Below, piece by piece: positions 25,481 through 33,885 of a stretch of 64,000 bases of DNA. The DNA is taken from NCBI RefSeq assembly GCF_902168135.1, contig NZ_CABHOL010000008.1:1-64000 (forward strand), read 5' to 3'. The notes below the pieces were generated by a model, which did not search any database, was not told where the DNA came from, and saw only the letters and a program-made list of their open reading frames with translations. The DNA comes from an uncultured Fluviicola sp. Lineage in GTDB: Bacteria > Bacteroidota > Bacteroidia > Flavobacteriales_D > Crocinitomicaceae. The position numbers and the translations under genes are program-made. Position 1 is the first letter of the stretch; each line of letters begins with the position of its first letter.

Positions 25481-26406
25481 GAATTGCATTGGCACAATAC
25501 CCGATCACATTCCATCAATCATTGGAAGATTGGAAAAAACACACCGAAAATTGGATTTTAGATGCGTGTTCTCAAGGCGCTCAAATCCTGGTATTTCCCG
25601 AATACGGAAGCATGGAATTAACTTCTCTGTTTTCAGAAGCTGTGAGAAATGATTTGAAACTTCAGATCGATCAAATACAGGAGCTTCTGCCCTATTTCAT
25701 CGAATCGTTCCGGGAATTTGCTCAGAAATACCACTGTGTCATCGTTGCACCGAGCTTTCCGGTTGATTTGGGAGAAAAAACCGTAAATCGCTGCTTTGTG
25801 TTTACCGAAAACACCTTTTCCCACCAGGACAAACATTTTATGACCCGTTTCGAAGATGAATCCTGGGGAATCTCCGGTTCCGACGGAGCTCTGCGGGTAT
25901 TCGACACCCGGTTCGGGAAATTTGGCGTTCAGATTTGTTTCGATATCGAGTTTCCGATTGGAGGTCATTTATTGGCAGAAGCCGGTGCTGAGTTCATTTT
26001 AGTGCCTTCCTGCACGGAAACACTGAAAGGCGCTACGCGCGTGCATATTGGCGCCCGGGCAAGAGCCATGGAGCAGCAACTGTTTACCGGTGTTTCTCAA
26101 ACAATCGGAGAAGCATTGTGGTCACCTGCAGTCGATATCAATTACGGTTACACGGCCTTCTATTCCTCACCGGACGGCAATTTCGACGATGAAGGAATTC
26201 TCGCAAAAGAAAAAGCACAACAATCCGGCTGGCTGATCGAAACACTGGATCTTTCTAAAAACACCGAAATACGCGAGAACGGTCAGGTTTTGAACTTCAA
26301 ACACAGTCAAAAGCTGGAAATTCGGGATGAATCTTGTTTTGTAGAAGTCGTTTCTTTGAAACAGAAACAGAATGAGGAAATGGAATCTGTTTCGCAATCA
26401 ATCTAA
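25471..26406 (+). CDS. carbon-nitrogen hydrolase (nitrilase superfamily)
   Basis: 311 residues. The Glu-Lys-Cys triad is visible: Glu in VFPEYGSME (about 44), Lys in QDKHFMTRF (about 126) and Cys in GVQICFDIEFP (about 160). These soluble enzymes hydrolyse amides or nitriles. The close pairing with a GNAT acetyltransferase, in the same order as in many genomes, suggests a joint amino-acid or amide pathway. The ATG 25471 is chosen because MEVRIALAQYP is the canonical N-terminus; an in-frame start 12 bases upstream is possible. Confidence 0.87.
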   Translation: MEVRIALAQYPITFHQSLEDWKKHTENWILDACSQGAQILVFPEYGSMELTSLFSEAVRNDLKLQIDQIQELLPYFIESFREFAQKYHCVIVAPSFPVDLGEKTVNRCFVFTENTFSHQDKHFMTRFEDESWGISGSDGALRVFDTRFGKFGVQICFDIEFPIGGHLLAEAGAEFILVPSCTETLKGATRVHIGARARAMEQQLFTGVSQTIGEALWSPAVDINYGYTAFYSSPDGNFDDEGILAKEKAQQSGWLIETLDLSKNTEIRENGQVLNFKHSQKLEIRDESCFVEVVSLKQKQNEEMESVSQSI

Positions 26407-26437
26407 TCAATTATCTTTACTTCCAAATACCTTTAAA

Positions 26438-26917
26438 ATGAAACAATTCCTCATCATCTTTTCCCTTTCGGTTCTTTTGTTTTCCTGCAGTGATCCCAAG
26501 CGTGACCTGGTTATTTCGTTTGAAGAAATCAACGGTTTGGACGAAGGCGATTATGTGATCATCAAAAAGCAGGATGTGGGAACCGTTACTGAAATCGAGT
26601 TCAGCAAGGATTATAAAATTGACGTTCATATCCACTTAGATAAAGTCGATCATTTACCGCGCGATTCCAAATTCCTGATCGCGAAAGACGGTATCTTCAG
26701 CAACGCACTTTATGTTATTCCCGGAAAGTCGAAATATGCTTTAAAAAGCTCTGACCACGTGAACGGTAAAGCCATCAAGGAAATTGACTGGGGTAAGGAA
26801 TTCAATGACATGATGGATGAAAGCTTCAAAAAGCCTGCTCAAACCCAGGATTCCATGCTGCATGAATTGCGCGATATCAAAAAAGAGGTGCATGAAGTGA
26901 ATGAGAAAACGAAATAG
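26438..26917 (+). CDS. MlaD/MCE-domain small lipoprotein
   Basis: 159-residue lipoprotein: signal peptide with lipobox LLFSC (cysteine about 18). One MCE domain fills residues 25-115: LVISFEEINGLDEGDYVIIKKQDVGTVTEI is the core GLxxGxxVxxxGxxVGxV-like pattern, and PRDSKFLIAKDGIFSNALYVIPG the second part. A hydrophilic coiled-coil-like tail (about 125-159) follows. MCE proteins bind lipids in Mla-type transport, but no permease or ATPase is next to it. A TATCTTTA box lies at 26412-26419. A paralogue starts 70 bases downstream. Confidence 0.7.
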   Translation: MKQFLIIFSLSVLLFSCSDPKRDLVISFEEINGLDEGDYVIIKKQDVGTVTEIEFSKDYKIDVHIHLDKVDHLPRDSKFLIAKDGIFSNALYVIPGKSKYALKSSDHVNGKAIKEIDWGKEFNDMMDESFKKPAQTQDSMLHELRDIKKEVHEVNEKTK

Positions 26918-26987
26918 AGAAACCACCAGGTGCACTAAGCGCACGAAGTTTATTTTTGCATCATCAATTTTTAGCTATCTTAACTCT

Positions 26988-27356
26988 ATGAGACTTCTTT
27001 TCATTTTCTCTTTATTGTTACTTTATTCATGTGGGCAATCGAACCGAGAGTTGGTTATTAATTTCGAAAACTCTCATGGAATCACTGCACAAAGTAAAGT
27101 GATTTGTAATGGTAAAACAATTGGCTGTGTAACTGATTTAGGCCAGGTAATCAAACCGAATATTACCGTAAACATTCACATTTTATTGGATATTGAAGGT
27201 TTACCAAACGATTCGAAATTCATTATCCGGGAGAGAGATTTATTGAGTAATGCTATTTATGTAACGAAGGGAAAATCCAGCCGCTACTTCTCTAAGTCAG
27301 ATAGAATCACTGGAAAAATTGAGACTTTAAATTATATCCAGAGAAGACAATTTTAA
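26988..27356 (+). CDS. MlaD/MCE-domain small lipoprotein, paralogue
   Basis: 122 residues with lipobox LLYSC (cysteine about 15). The single MCE-like domain (about 22-105) parallels the preceding protein: LVINFENSHGITAQSKVICNGKTIGCVTDL and PNDSKFIIRERDLLSNAIYVTKGKSS. The coiled-coil tail of the first copy is missing. The start is chosen at the lipoprotein-type Met; the frame is open further upstream but without signal features. The pair arose by tandem duplication. Role inferred as lipid binding in the periplasm. Confidence 0.68.
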   Translation: MRLLFIFSLLLLYSCGQSNRELVINFENSHGITAQSKVICNGKTIGCVTDLGQVIKPNITVNIHILLDIEGLPNDSKFIIRERDLLSNAIYVTKGKSSRYFSKSDRITGKIETLNYIQRRQF

Positions 27357-27401
27357 AGCGTTTTGTTTTCAATGATCTGCTTATTTTGCTAACTTAAGAC
27401 T

Positions 27402-28763
27402 ATGAAAGCATTCATTGATCAGCAACGCGTATTTTTCAATTCCAATCAAACGAAGGACCTGAATTTCAGAACGGAGCAGTTACAAAAGCTTAAGAGTCTG
27501 TTATTGTCGAACCAAAATCGCTTGAACGAAGCCATTTACGCTGATTTCGGCAAATCCCCTTTCGAGACTTTCACCAATGAATTCGGGCTTGTTTTCCTGG
27601 ATATTGATGAAGCCTGCCGCAAATTGAAAAAGTGGGCGAAACGAAAACGCGTTCGGACAAACTGGGTGAACTTCCCGGCGAAAAGTTACATCATTCCGGA
27701 ACCATTGGGAGTTTCACTGATCATTGGCGCCTGGAATTACCCTTATCAATTGTCATTAGCTCCAGCCATTGCGGCCATAGCTGCCGGAAATACCGTTATC
27801 CTGAAACCCAGCGAACTTCCTTCCAATACCAGCAGGATCTTAGCAGAGTTAATCAACAACTCGTTTGATCCGGGATTTTTCCGGGTTGTAGAAGGCGGAG
27901 TTGATGAAACAAGCGCATTACTCGAACAACGCTTCGACAAGATTTTCTTTACCGGAAGCACCAATGTAGGGAGAATTGTATACCAAGCAGCCGCTAAACA
28001 CCTCACTCCCGTTACATTGGAACTCGGAGGAAAAAGCCCTGCCATTTTTACCGAAGGAGCCAATCTGAAAATGGGTGTCAAGCGGCTCATTTGGGCTAAA
28101 TTCCTCAATTCGGGCCAAACATGCATTGCTCCGGATTATGTAATGCTCCCAAAAAGCATGAAAGATGCATTTTTAAAACTGGCAAAAGCAGAAATCGAAC
28201 AAGCAGGCTACTCCGTGGAGAATGGAAACTACATCCGAATCATCAACGACCGGAATGTAGAGCGCCTAAAGAAACTGATCGATAAAGAGAAAATCTATTT
28301 CGGTGGAGAAATCCGGGAAGAAGAACGGATTATCCAGCCGACTTTAATGCACCGCGTCACCTTCGACGATGCGGTCATGCAGGAAGAAATTTTCGGCCCA
28401 ATTCTACCGGTAATCACTTATGAGTCTTTGGAAGAGGCCATTTCAGAGGTCAAAAAGCGTGAAAAACCGCTTTCCTGCTACGTCTTCACTAATGACAATT
28501 CCATAAAAAACAAATTACTGAACGAACTTTCATTCGGAGGCGGAGCAGTCAACGAAGCTATCATGCATATTTCCAACAGCCGTTTACCATTTGGCGGTGT
28601 GGGGCAAAGCGGAATGGGATCCTATCATGGTGAAGCAGGATTCAAAACATTTTCTCATTACAAAAGCGTATTGGAAAAAGCAACCTGGTTTGAAACAAAG
28701 CTCAAATATCCACCCTATTCCGAAGGAAAACTGAAATGGATCAAGCGCTTGATGGGATTGTAG
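27402..28763 (+). CDS. aldehyde dehydrogenase (class 3-like)
   Basis: 453-residue NAD(P)-dependent aldehyde dehydrogenase oxidising aldehydes to acids. VSLIIGAWNYPYQLSLAPAI (about 105-124) is the Rossmann entry, FTGSTNVGR (about 184-192) the cofactor loop, LELGGKSP (about 206-213) bears the general base Glu, and NSGQTCIAPDYV (about 238-249) the catalytic Cys. Length and the YHGEAGFKTFSHYKSVL C-terminus fit the class 3/fatty-aldehyde branch. The C-terminus is basic and lacks a membrane anchor. It appears to be a single gene, with an inverted repeat at about 28768-28791 after the stop. Confidence 0.92.
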   Translation: MKAFIDQQRVFFNSNQTKDLNFRTEQLQKLKSLLLSNQNRLNEAIYADFGKSPFETFTNEFGLVFLDIDEACRKLKKWAKRKRVRTNWVNFPAKSYIIPEPLGVSLIIGAWNYPYQLSLAPAIAAIAAGNTVILKPSELPSNTSRILAELINNSFDPGFFRVVEGGVDETSALLEQRFDKIFFTGSTNVGRIVYQAAAKHLTPVTLELGGKSPAIFTEGANLKMGVKRLIWAKFLNSGQTCIAPDYVMLPKSMKDAFLKLAKAEIEQAGYSVENGNYIRIINDRNVERLKKLIDKEKIYFGGEIREEERIIQPTLMHRVTFDDAVMQEEIFGPILPVITYESLEEAISEVKKREKPLSCYVFTNDNSIKNKLLNELSFGGGAVNEAIMHISNSRLPFGGVGQSGMGSYHGEAGFKTFSHYKSVLEKATWFETKLKYPPYSEGKLKWIKRLMGL

Positions 28764-28876
28764 AGAAATTCAAAACCAGCATGTTTTGAATCTGTAAATG
28801 ATATAAGAGAATCCTTTCATACCTGCACTAATTCTTGTTCGGAATTTTCGTAAATTGATTGATCAATACGAAAGTC

Positions 28877-29173
28877 ATGAGTACAAAGAAATCAAGCAAA
28901 AAAGACGGAAAAGATCAGGAACAATTTCCAGGGTATCCGGCTTATCCGGCAAGTGAGGATATTTATCGAACCGATAAAGAAGAAAAGGACCTTGACCCTG
29001 AAAACCCTGTCAGGAAGAAGTCTTTCAATGAATCTTCCATTGACAAAAACCTGGACGTCCCCGGCTCAGAACTGGATGATGAACAGGAAGATACCGGTAA
29101 TGAAGATGAAGAAAATAATTATTACAGTCTGGGCGGTGAAAATCACACTGATTTAGAAGAAGACAACCAATAA
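28877..29173 (+). CDS. small acidic disordered protein
   Basis: 98 residues, starting MSTKKSSKKDG and becoming strongly acidic toward the end (EDTGNEDEENNYYSLGGEN). The motif FPGYPAYPASEDIYRTDKEE near residues 17-36 recurs in small Bacteroidota proteins of unknown function. No hydrophobic core, so probably intrinsically disordered. Placed next to an AraC regulator and CsbD-like stress genes; a stress role is only suggested by context. The start at ATG 28877 removes a six-residue extension that would begin at 28859. Confidence 0.65.
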   Translation: MSTKKSSKKDGKDQEQFPGYPAYPASEDIYRTDKEEKDLDPENPVRKKSFNESSIDKNLDVPGSELDDEQEDTGNEDEENNYYSLGGENHTDLEEDNQ

Positions 29174-29203
29174 GTTCAACATTCTGAATGCTGAACTTAT
29201 TGG
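29167..29203. terminator. inverted repeat after the acidic protein gene
   Basis: CCAATAAGTTCA and TGAACTTATTGG are the outer arms of a 37-bp palindrome with a single inner mismatch. It overlaps the stop codon and is followed by a T run at 29214-29221. It probably ends transcription of the acidic protein gene toward the convergent AraC gene. Confidence 0.6.
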
Positions 29204-29262
29204 ACTAATTGTTGTTTTTTTGAGTAAGATTTTTTCAAATACCCAATTTTTTTTGAATCTTA

Positions 29263-29820
29263 TCAGAATGCTTCCAGGTTACTCCTTTCATGTCTTGTCT
29301 GTTTGAAGAAAGACGGAGAAAGCCCGGTGATTTTCTTGAATTGATTGGACAAATGCGCTACACTGCTATAATTTAACTTGTAAGAAATCTCTGTGAGATT
29401 CATTTCATCGTACATCAAAAGCTCTTTTACGCGCTCAATCTTGTTCATGATAATGAATTGCTGAATCGTAATTCCTTTTACTTTAGAAAACACATTTGAA
29501 AGGTATGTGTAGTCGTAGTTGAGTTTTTCACTGATGTAATCAGAATAATTGACTTTTGGGGCTTCATCCGAGTAATGGATCATTTCGATAACAACCCCTT
29601 TTATTTGTTCTATCAGGATACTAGTCCGGTCTTCCAACAGTTCCAGTCCGCATTTGGACAAATTTATCCGTATTTTTTCACGAAGTTCATCAGACACATG
29701 ATCTTTCACCTCCACAACTCCCAATTCTACTTTACTCGGGCGCAAACCCAGATTTGCAAGTTCCTCCTTCACAATCATCTTACAACGAAGACTTACCATG
29801 TATTTAATAAATAACTTCAT
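29263..29820 (-). CDS. AraC-family transcriptional regulator (short form)
   Basis: 185 residues. The C-terminal AraC DNA-binding domain is clear: YLSNVFSKVKGITIQQFIIMNKIERVKELL (about 110-139), then LTEISYKLNYSSVAHLSNQFKKITGLSPSFF (about 146-176) with the second helix-turn-helix. The N-terminal part (1-80) is short and not a cupin; the MKLFIKYMVSLRCKMIVKEELANLGL opening is typical of a Bacteroidota group found next to CsbD and DUF5670 genes. It probably controls these neighbours under stress. The signal it senses is unknown. Confidence 0.87.
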   Translation of the reverse strand: MKLFIKYMVSLRCKMIVKEELANLGLRPSKVELGVVEVKDHVSDELREKIRINLSKCGLELLEDRTSILIEQIKGVVIEMIHYSDEAPKVNYSDYISEKLNYDYTYLSNVFSKVKGITIQQFIIMNKIERVKELLMYDEMNLTEISYKLNYSSVAHLSNQFKKITGLSPSFFKQTRHERSNLEAF

Positions 29821-30100
29821 CCCACTTTAATTTTTAAATTAAAAACTAACTCTGTTCACTTAGTTATTCAGGTATCAGAAAAATATTGGTAATCCCTTAG
29901 AAATTTTAATATGCTATAAATTCAGTAATAATGTTGTGCGTGTGTTATGGATCTAAGATACAACGAAAAAAACGTGCAGCAAAATAACATTGTTATGTTT
30001 TATAATTATTTCACATTTCCATTCTACCGTTTAAACCCAAAAAAAACCATTCAACAACACATATTGCCAAATGGTTTTGTATTAAACTTCACATATATCA

Positions 30101-30253
30101 TTAATCCCTTCTTCCCGGAATCAGCTGCAAAACTATTGCTATCAGTGCAATTACCAAAATTAAGTGAAATAAACCTCCGGTATGGTAACCAAAGTACCCG
30201 ATGGCCCAACCGATAACTACTATAATTGCTATGGTGCTCAATATTGCTCTCAT
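30101..30253 (-). CDS. small two-helix membrane protein, DUF5670 (lmo0937)-like
   Basis: 50 residues, MRAILSTIAIIVVIGWAIGYFG then a second hydrophobic helix (LIPGRRD end). Two membrane segments (about 4-22 and 27-44) separated by YHTGGLFH match the small lmo0937/DUF5670 membrane proteins that accompany stress genes in many bacteria. A start two codons upstream (ATG at 30259) is also possible. It lies between the AraC regulator and a coiled-coil lipoprotein, all on the minus strand. The function of the family is unknown. Confidence 0.75.
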   Translation of the reverse strand: MRAILSTIAIIVVIGWAIGYFGYHTGGLFHLILVIALIAIVLQLIPGRRD

Positions 30254-30350
30254 GATCATTTGTATTAATTGGTGAATAATTTTTCCCGTCCGCCGGAGCG
30301 GGCCGGAAATTTGTCTGTTAGTTTTGAAATCTATAAGGTCGTTGAAATAA

Positions 30351-30410
30351 AAAAGGAGTCCGCTGTATGCTTAGGCCGGAGCTGCAGCATTTCTACAGCG
30401 GATTCCTTTT
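30351..30410 (-). terminator. terminator after the coiled-coil lipoprotein gene
   Basis: AAAAGGAGTCCGCTGTA pairs with TACAGCGGATTCCTTTT (one mismatch) around a 26-nt loop. Read on the minus strand it is followed by a T-rich tail. It lies about 100 bases after the stop of the 30507 gene. Confidence 0.7.
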
Positions 30411-30506
30411 CTAAAAACCAATTTTAACCTATCAACATGGTATTCTTCAATGACCGTGCAAAGGCTTGCTATTATTACTGTCTGCCGTTGCAGACTCTTA
30501 TTTGTA

Positions 30507-30944
30507 TTACTTGACATTGTCCTTTCCAAGATCTCTAAAAGCTTGTCCGAGTTCATCCATATCATTATTGAACTCTCTTTTAAATTCCTGCCAGTTTTCT
30601 CTTCTCGTATTTTTCATTTCCTGCATACGAGCTTCCATTTCATTATTGCGCTTTTTCAGTGCTTCAATTCGTTCATTTCTTCTTTGAATGACATCCGAAC
30701 GAGCATTGATTTTTTCTGCTCTCAGGCGCTCGATTTCAAGTCTGTTATTATCGATATCTTCCTGAACGGAACGCCGGTATTCGGCAACCTCTTCCTCATA
30801 TTCTCTTTGTGCCTGGTCCAAATCTTCTTTTGCATCCTGTACCCCATCCGCAGCTCTGTCAACTCTCTTTGACCCGGTATCTGTACAACTCGCAAGAATG
30901 ACTACCAAAAGTGATAATCCCAGGCGGATTATTATTCTTTTCAT
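30507..30944 (-). CDS. coiled-coil lipoprotein
   Basis: 145 residues. Start chosen at MKRIIIRLGL, giving a lipoprotein signal with lipobox VILASC (cysteine about 19). The rest is a nearly continuous charged coiled coil (about 25-140; ERLRAEKINARSDVIQRRNE) without aromatic core. It is likely a periplasmic rod anchored to the inner or outer membrane. No family with known function was recognised. Its place in a CsbD/AraC/DUF5670 cluster suggests an envelope-stress role. Confidence 0.68.
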   Translation of the reverse strand: MKRIIIRLGLSLLVVILASCTDTGSKRVDRAADGVQDAKEDLDQAQREYEEEVAEYRRSVQEDIDNNRLEIERLRAEKINARSDVIQRRNERIEALKKRNNEMEARMQEMKNTRRENWQEFKREFNNDMDELGQAFRDLGKDNVK

Positions 30945-31147
30945 GACTATCCAGATTAACAGTGAATTTGTTTTCACCTGTAACAAATATGCGAGTTGAA
31001 ATCTTTTAAAACATTACATGATTCGACTCATTAATTGCATATTTTACAGAAGCCTTAAGGATTGTTAAAGATACTTTTGACTTCTCTCTATGCCTTTATT
31101 TCAAAAAAGCCTTGTGTTTGAATACTTAAGAAACGGGGCTCAGCCAC

Positions 31148-31176
31148 AAAAAAGCGCCGGTCAAATTGACCGGCGC
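31148..31176 (-). terminator. terminator of the CsbD-like gene
   Basis: GCGCCGGTCAA (31154-31164) and TTGACCGGCGC (31166-31176) form an 11-bp stem with almost no loop; on the minus strand it is followed by six T. It lies about 80 bases after the CsbD-like stop. An additional AT-only stem (ACTATTA/TAATAGT) lies at 31202-31221. Confidence 0.8.
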
Positions 31177-31257
31177 CCTTCTCTAGATAGAACCTAACAG
31201 TTACTATTAATCAACTAATAGTAGCTTTTAGCTTTTTTACACATCTAAAAACAATTA

Positions 31258-31857
31258 TTACAGCGTGAATCGATCAGTTTCATCCTCGTTAAACTGGCCT
31301 TGATCAGACTGGTTCTTATTGGATGGATTCTGCTGATTGTGATTCGGATTATTAAACTCGTTCAGGATATTTGTGACTTCATCACGCGACTTGTTGAGTC
31401 TTGTACCGATTTGGTTCATCAATTGATCTTCCTGCCCGGGTTTAAAATCCAGATCGGAATCTGTAAGCTGACTATACTTATCCTTTAATCGGGATGATTG
31501 CTGTCCCCAATTGCCCGTAATTTGGAACGGTGCAGTGTTTTGTCCTGTACCTGAATTTTGGCCGGATCCCTGGTTTGCATGCATGTTGGTACCTGTACCT
31601 GTGTTGGAATCCTGTTCATTCCCTCTTTCATTCCACTGATTGCCTCCCGAATTACCCTGGTTTTGATTTCCCTGACCTTGTTTAGTCTGCGAATCCTCAC
31701 GTTGAGCACTCGGGTTACCCTGGTTTTGGTTAAAACCCGTATTCGGATTTGAACCTGTAGACTGACTTTGACCAGATCCCTGATTTTGGTTCTGATTCTG
31801 CTCGCGATCACGATTTTGATTCGTATCGGAACCTGTGTTTCTCTCTTGCTCTGACAT
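31258..31857 (-). CDS. CsbD-like protein with long N/Q/G-rich extension
   Basis: 199 residues. Residues 1-120 are low-complexity: Asn, Gln, Gly, Ser and Thr with very few hydrophobics (NQNQGSGQSQSTGSNPN). Residues about 121-175 read ITGNWGQQSSRLKDKYSQLT, then SDLDFKPGQEDQLMNQIGTRL, which is the CsbD fold pattern (WxxxxxxLKxxxxxLTDDDL...G..DQL...I). CsbD proteins are general stress proteins with unknown biochemistry. A second low-complexity stretch follows to the end. The start at ATG 31857 gives MSEQERN; an upstream start would add 19 residues. Confidence 0.75.
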   Translation of the reverse strand: MSEQERNTGSDTNQNRDREQNQNQNQGSGQSQSTGSNPNTGFNQNQGNPSAQREDSQTKQGQGNQNQGNSGGNQWNERGNEQDSNTGTGTNMHANQGSGQNSGTGQNTAPFQITGNWGQQSSRLKDKYSQLTDSDLDFKPGQEDQLMNQIGTRLNKSRDEVTNILNEFNNPNHNQQNPSNKNQSDQGQFNEDETDRFTL

Positions 31858-31965
31858 AACTTTAATATTTAATGTACTACCTTCTTCTCTCTTACAAAGG
31901 TCATTCAATATCAAAGCATTACCATTACAAAAAATTCCCTGATTATTACATAAATCTCACCCGAA

Positions 31966-32814
31966 TCAGCGGACAAACTGGCTTTTCACATATTCCATGT
32001 AATCTGCCTGGGAAGGAAGGTCGGGAATATCACACTTCTGCAGATAAGGATAAATTTCCACTACCATGTTCTGCATAATCTCAAAATCATTGGCTGCTTT
32101 CGCCTGCTGGAAAGTTGTCATGAAATAATCGTTGATCTTACCCAGATACGCATCCTGGTTTTTCACGTTTTCTTCGTTGTTCAGGAATTCTTTGCTCAAA
32201 GGAGATTTATAATCATGAACGGCACTATTAAACACCTGTAATTCAACCGGATCTTTTAAATCCAGGTTTGGGTATTTCTGGTAATACTCTGCCGCATATT
32301 TGGTCAAAGAATCATGCTCATTATCTGACAAAACTTTCACAAAAGCCTTCAGATCTTCGCGTTTCTTTTTAGACTTCTGGTATGTCTTGTTTGCCAGGAA
32401 AACCGGATTTCCTTCCGGATTCAGAACTTCTTTTCCTTTTGCAAGTAGTTGTTTTGCCTGTTGACCGCCAACCACTTTTGCCACCAGCTCTCCGTTTGCA
32501 TTGAAATACAACAATGTAGGATAAGCACTGATACCATATTTATGCATCACTTCAGGACCATCGTTCTTTTCTCCGTCTAATTTCAAAGAAATAAAGTTGG
32601 AATTGTAGAAAGCTGTCACTTCAGGATCAACGAAAGCAGTTGCCGCCATCTGTTTACAAGGTCCGCACCACACCGCGAAAACATCTACGAATAAAGGTTT
32701 TTTAGCCTCTTTTGCTTTTTTCAATGCTTCATCCAGGGTTCCGTGTTCGAAAGTAATCTGGCTAAAAGAATGTGCGCTTATTAACGCTATTATGGCAAGA
32801 AATGTCAGTCTCAT
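31966..32814 (-). CDS. secreted thioredoxin-family protein
   Basis: 282 residues with signal peptide (1-19, ending SFSQ). A thioredoxin domain occupies about 20-135 with active site VWCGPCKQM (about 48-56) and the cis-proline SAYPTLLYF. The C-terminal half (about 140-282) is helical and TPR-like, a layout common in Bacteroidota periplasmic thioredoxins of the DUF255-like kind. It probably reduces or oxidises disulphides in the periplasm; direction and partner cannot be told. Confidence 0.85.
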   Translation of the reverse strand: MRLTFLAIIALISAHSFSQITFEHGTLDEALKKAKEAKKPLFVDVFAVWCGPCKQMAATAFVDPEVTAFYNSNFISLKLDGEKNDGPEVMHKYGISAYPTLLYFNANGELVAKVVGGQQAKQLLAKGKEVLNPEGNPVFLANKTYQKSKKKREDLKAFVKVLSDNEHDSLTKYAAEYYQKYPNLDLKDPVELQVFNSAVHDYKSPLSKEFLNNEENVKNQDAYLGKINDYFMTTFQQAKAANDFEIMQNMVVEIYPYLQKCDIPDLPSQADYMEYVKSQFVR

Positions 32815-33005
32815 TATATCCTATTTTTTGTTGAAGTTACGAAAAGACAAATATCAAGCCAAACAAATCGGGAAGAGAAAATTGGAATGTCAACGAGAGA
32901 GCCAGGACCATTTGAGTCAAGAGTCAGGATTTTTCCGGAATTTGAACTTTTTTGAATCTTTGCGCCTATGCTGAAGCTTTAGCGCAAGCATTTGAACTTT
33001 TTCAA

Positions 33006-33677
33006 CTATCCCAACAAATGAACTTCCAGTTCTACCAGGCGCGGTAAAAGCACATCGTCTTCCAAAACAGCATGTATTGCCAGGTCTTTTTCAAAATGCT
33101 CCAACTGGGTCATAAATATACGGAAAGCCAAAGGAGTCTTCAGACCTGCTATATTTTCCGTGATCTTATTTCGTACTTCATTCAGGTCTTCTTCCAGGTT
33201 GGAATGGTTCTCAAAGAACTGCTTCAAGGTAAAATTCCCGAAACGCTCCCGGTCAATTGGTGTTCCTGATTTCCTGAATTCCAATAACGATTCAATATAA
33301 GGGAACAGGAAAACTTCTTCGTATTGAATGTGAGCAACCAATTTCTTTTGGTAAGAAATAAAGAAACCGCACAACATCAGCAATACATTGTCTGAATCGG
33401 CCTGTTTACTGTATAGATTGTAAATAGACTGTTCAATTTCCGGAAGTTTGGTATTCAGGTAATTTCCGTGTGATTTTTTTAGTGCCTGAAGCATGTCCGA
33501 AATTTCTACCTGATGGATCAGTTCTTTCGGAAATTCGGTAACACCCTCCCTGGCAAGATCTACCAAACGGTTCAAAGCATCTTCGGAAGCATCAAAAACT
33601 GGCATGTTATTCAGTCGTTCTTCCAATAAACGGTCTGTCAAACTTGCACCCAATTTCGTTTTTTGCTCTTCCTTCAT
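33006..33677 (-). CDS. hemerythrin-like iron protein
   Basis: 223-residue soluble four-helix protein. Candidate di-iron ligands: LKKSHGNYLNTKLPEIE (about 69-85), LVAHIQYEEVFLFPYIE (about 112-128), FFENHSNLEEDL (about 153-164) and HFEKDLAIHAVLEDDVLLPRL (about 192-212), matching the hemerythrin HxxxE and HxxHxxxxE pattern, as in the RIC/YtfE iron-sulphur repair group. The usual N-terminal ScdA domain is replaced by a short different segment (1-65). Likely role is di-iron chemistry in nitrosative or oxidative stress; this is inference. Confidence 0.72.
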   Translation of the reverse strand: MKEEQKTKLGASLTDRLLEERLNNMPVFDASEDALNRLVDLAREGVTEFPKELIHQVEISDMLQALKKSHGNYLNTKLPEIEQSIYNLYSKQADSDNVLLMLCGFFISYQKKLVAHIQYEEVFLFPYIESLLEFRKSGTPIDRERFGNFTLKQFFENHSNLEEDLNEVRNKITENIAGLKTPLAFRIFMTQLEHFEKDLAIHAVLEDDVLLPRLVELEVHLLG

Positions 33678-33885
33678 TTCAGTTATGAATTGTAAAAATC
33701 AACTTAAACAAATGTACGAATACGAACCTGCTTCATCAATACCTTAAAAGTGGTAAAGCTGTTTGAATGGTATTTATTTTTCAGGGAGTTATTAGATATG
33801 GAATGGCTGAAATTATCCCATCTAAAGTCAATCTCATTTCCCCGGCTGAGAATTTTCATTAATTTAACGTCTGAATTATCGATTG

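Noticed and set aside
29947-30216. 89-residue plus-strand open frame
   Set aside because: Its second half lies over the minus-strand DUF5670-like gene and its first part is AT-rich spacer without a domain; the minus-strand peptide is the better gene.
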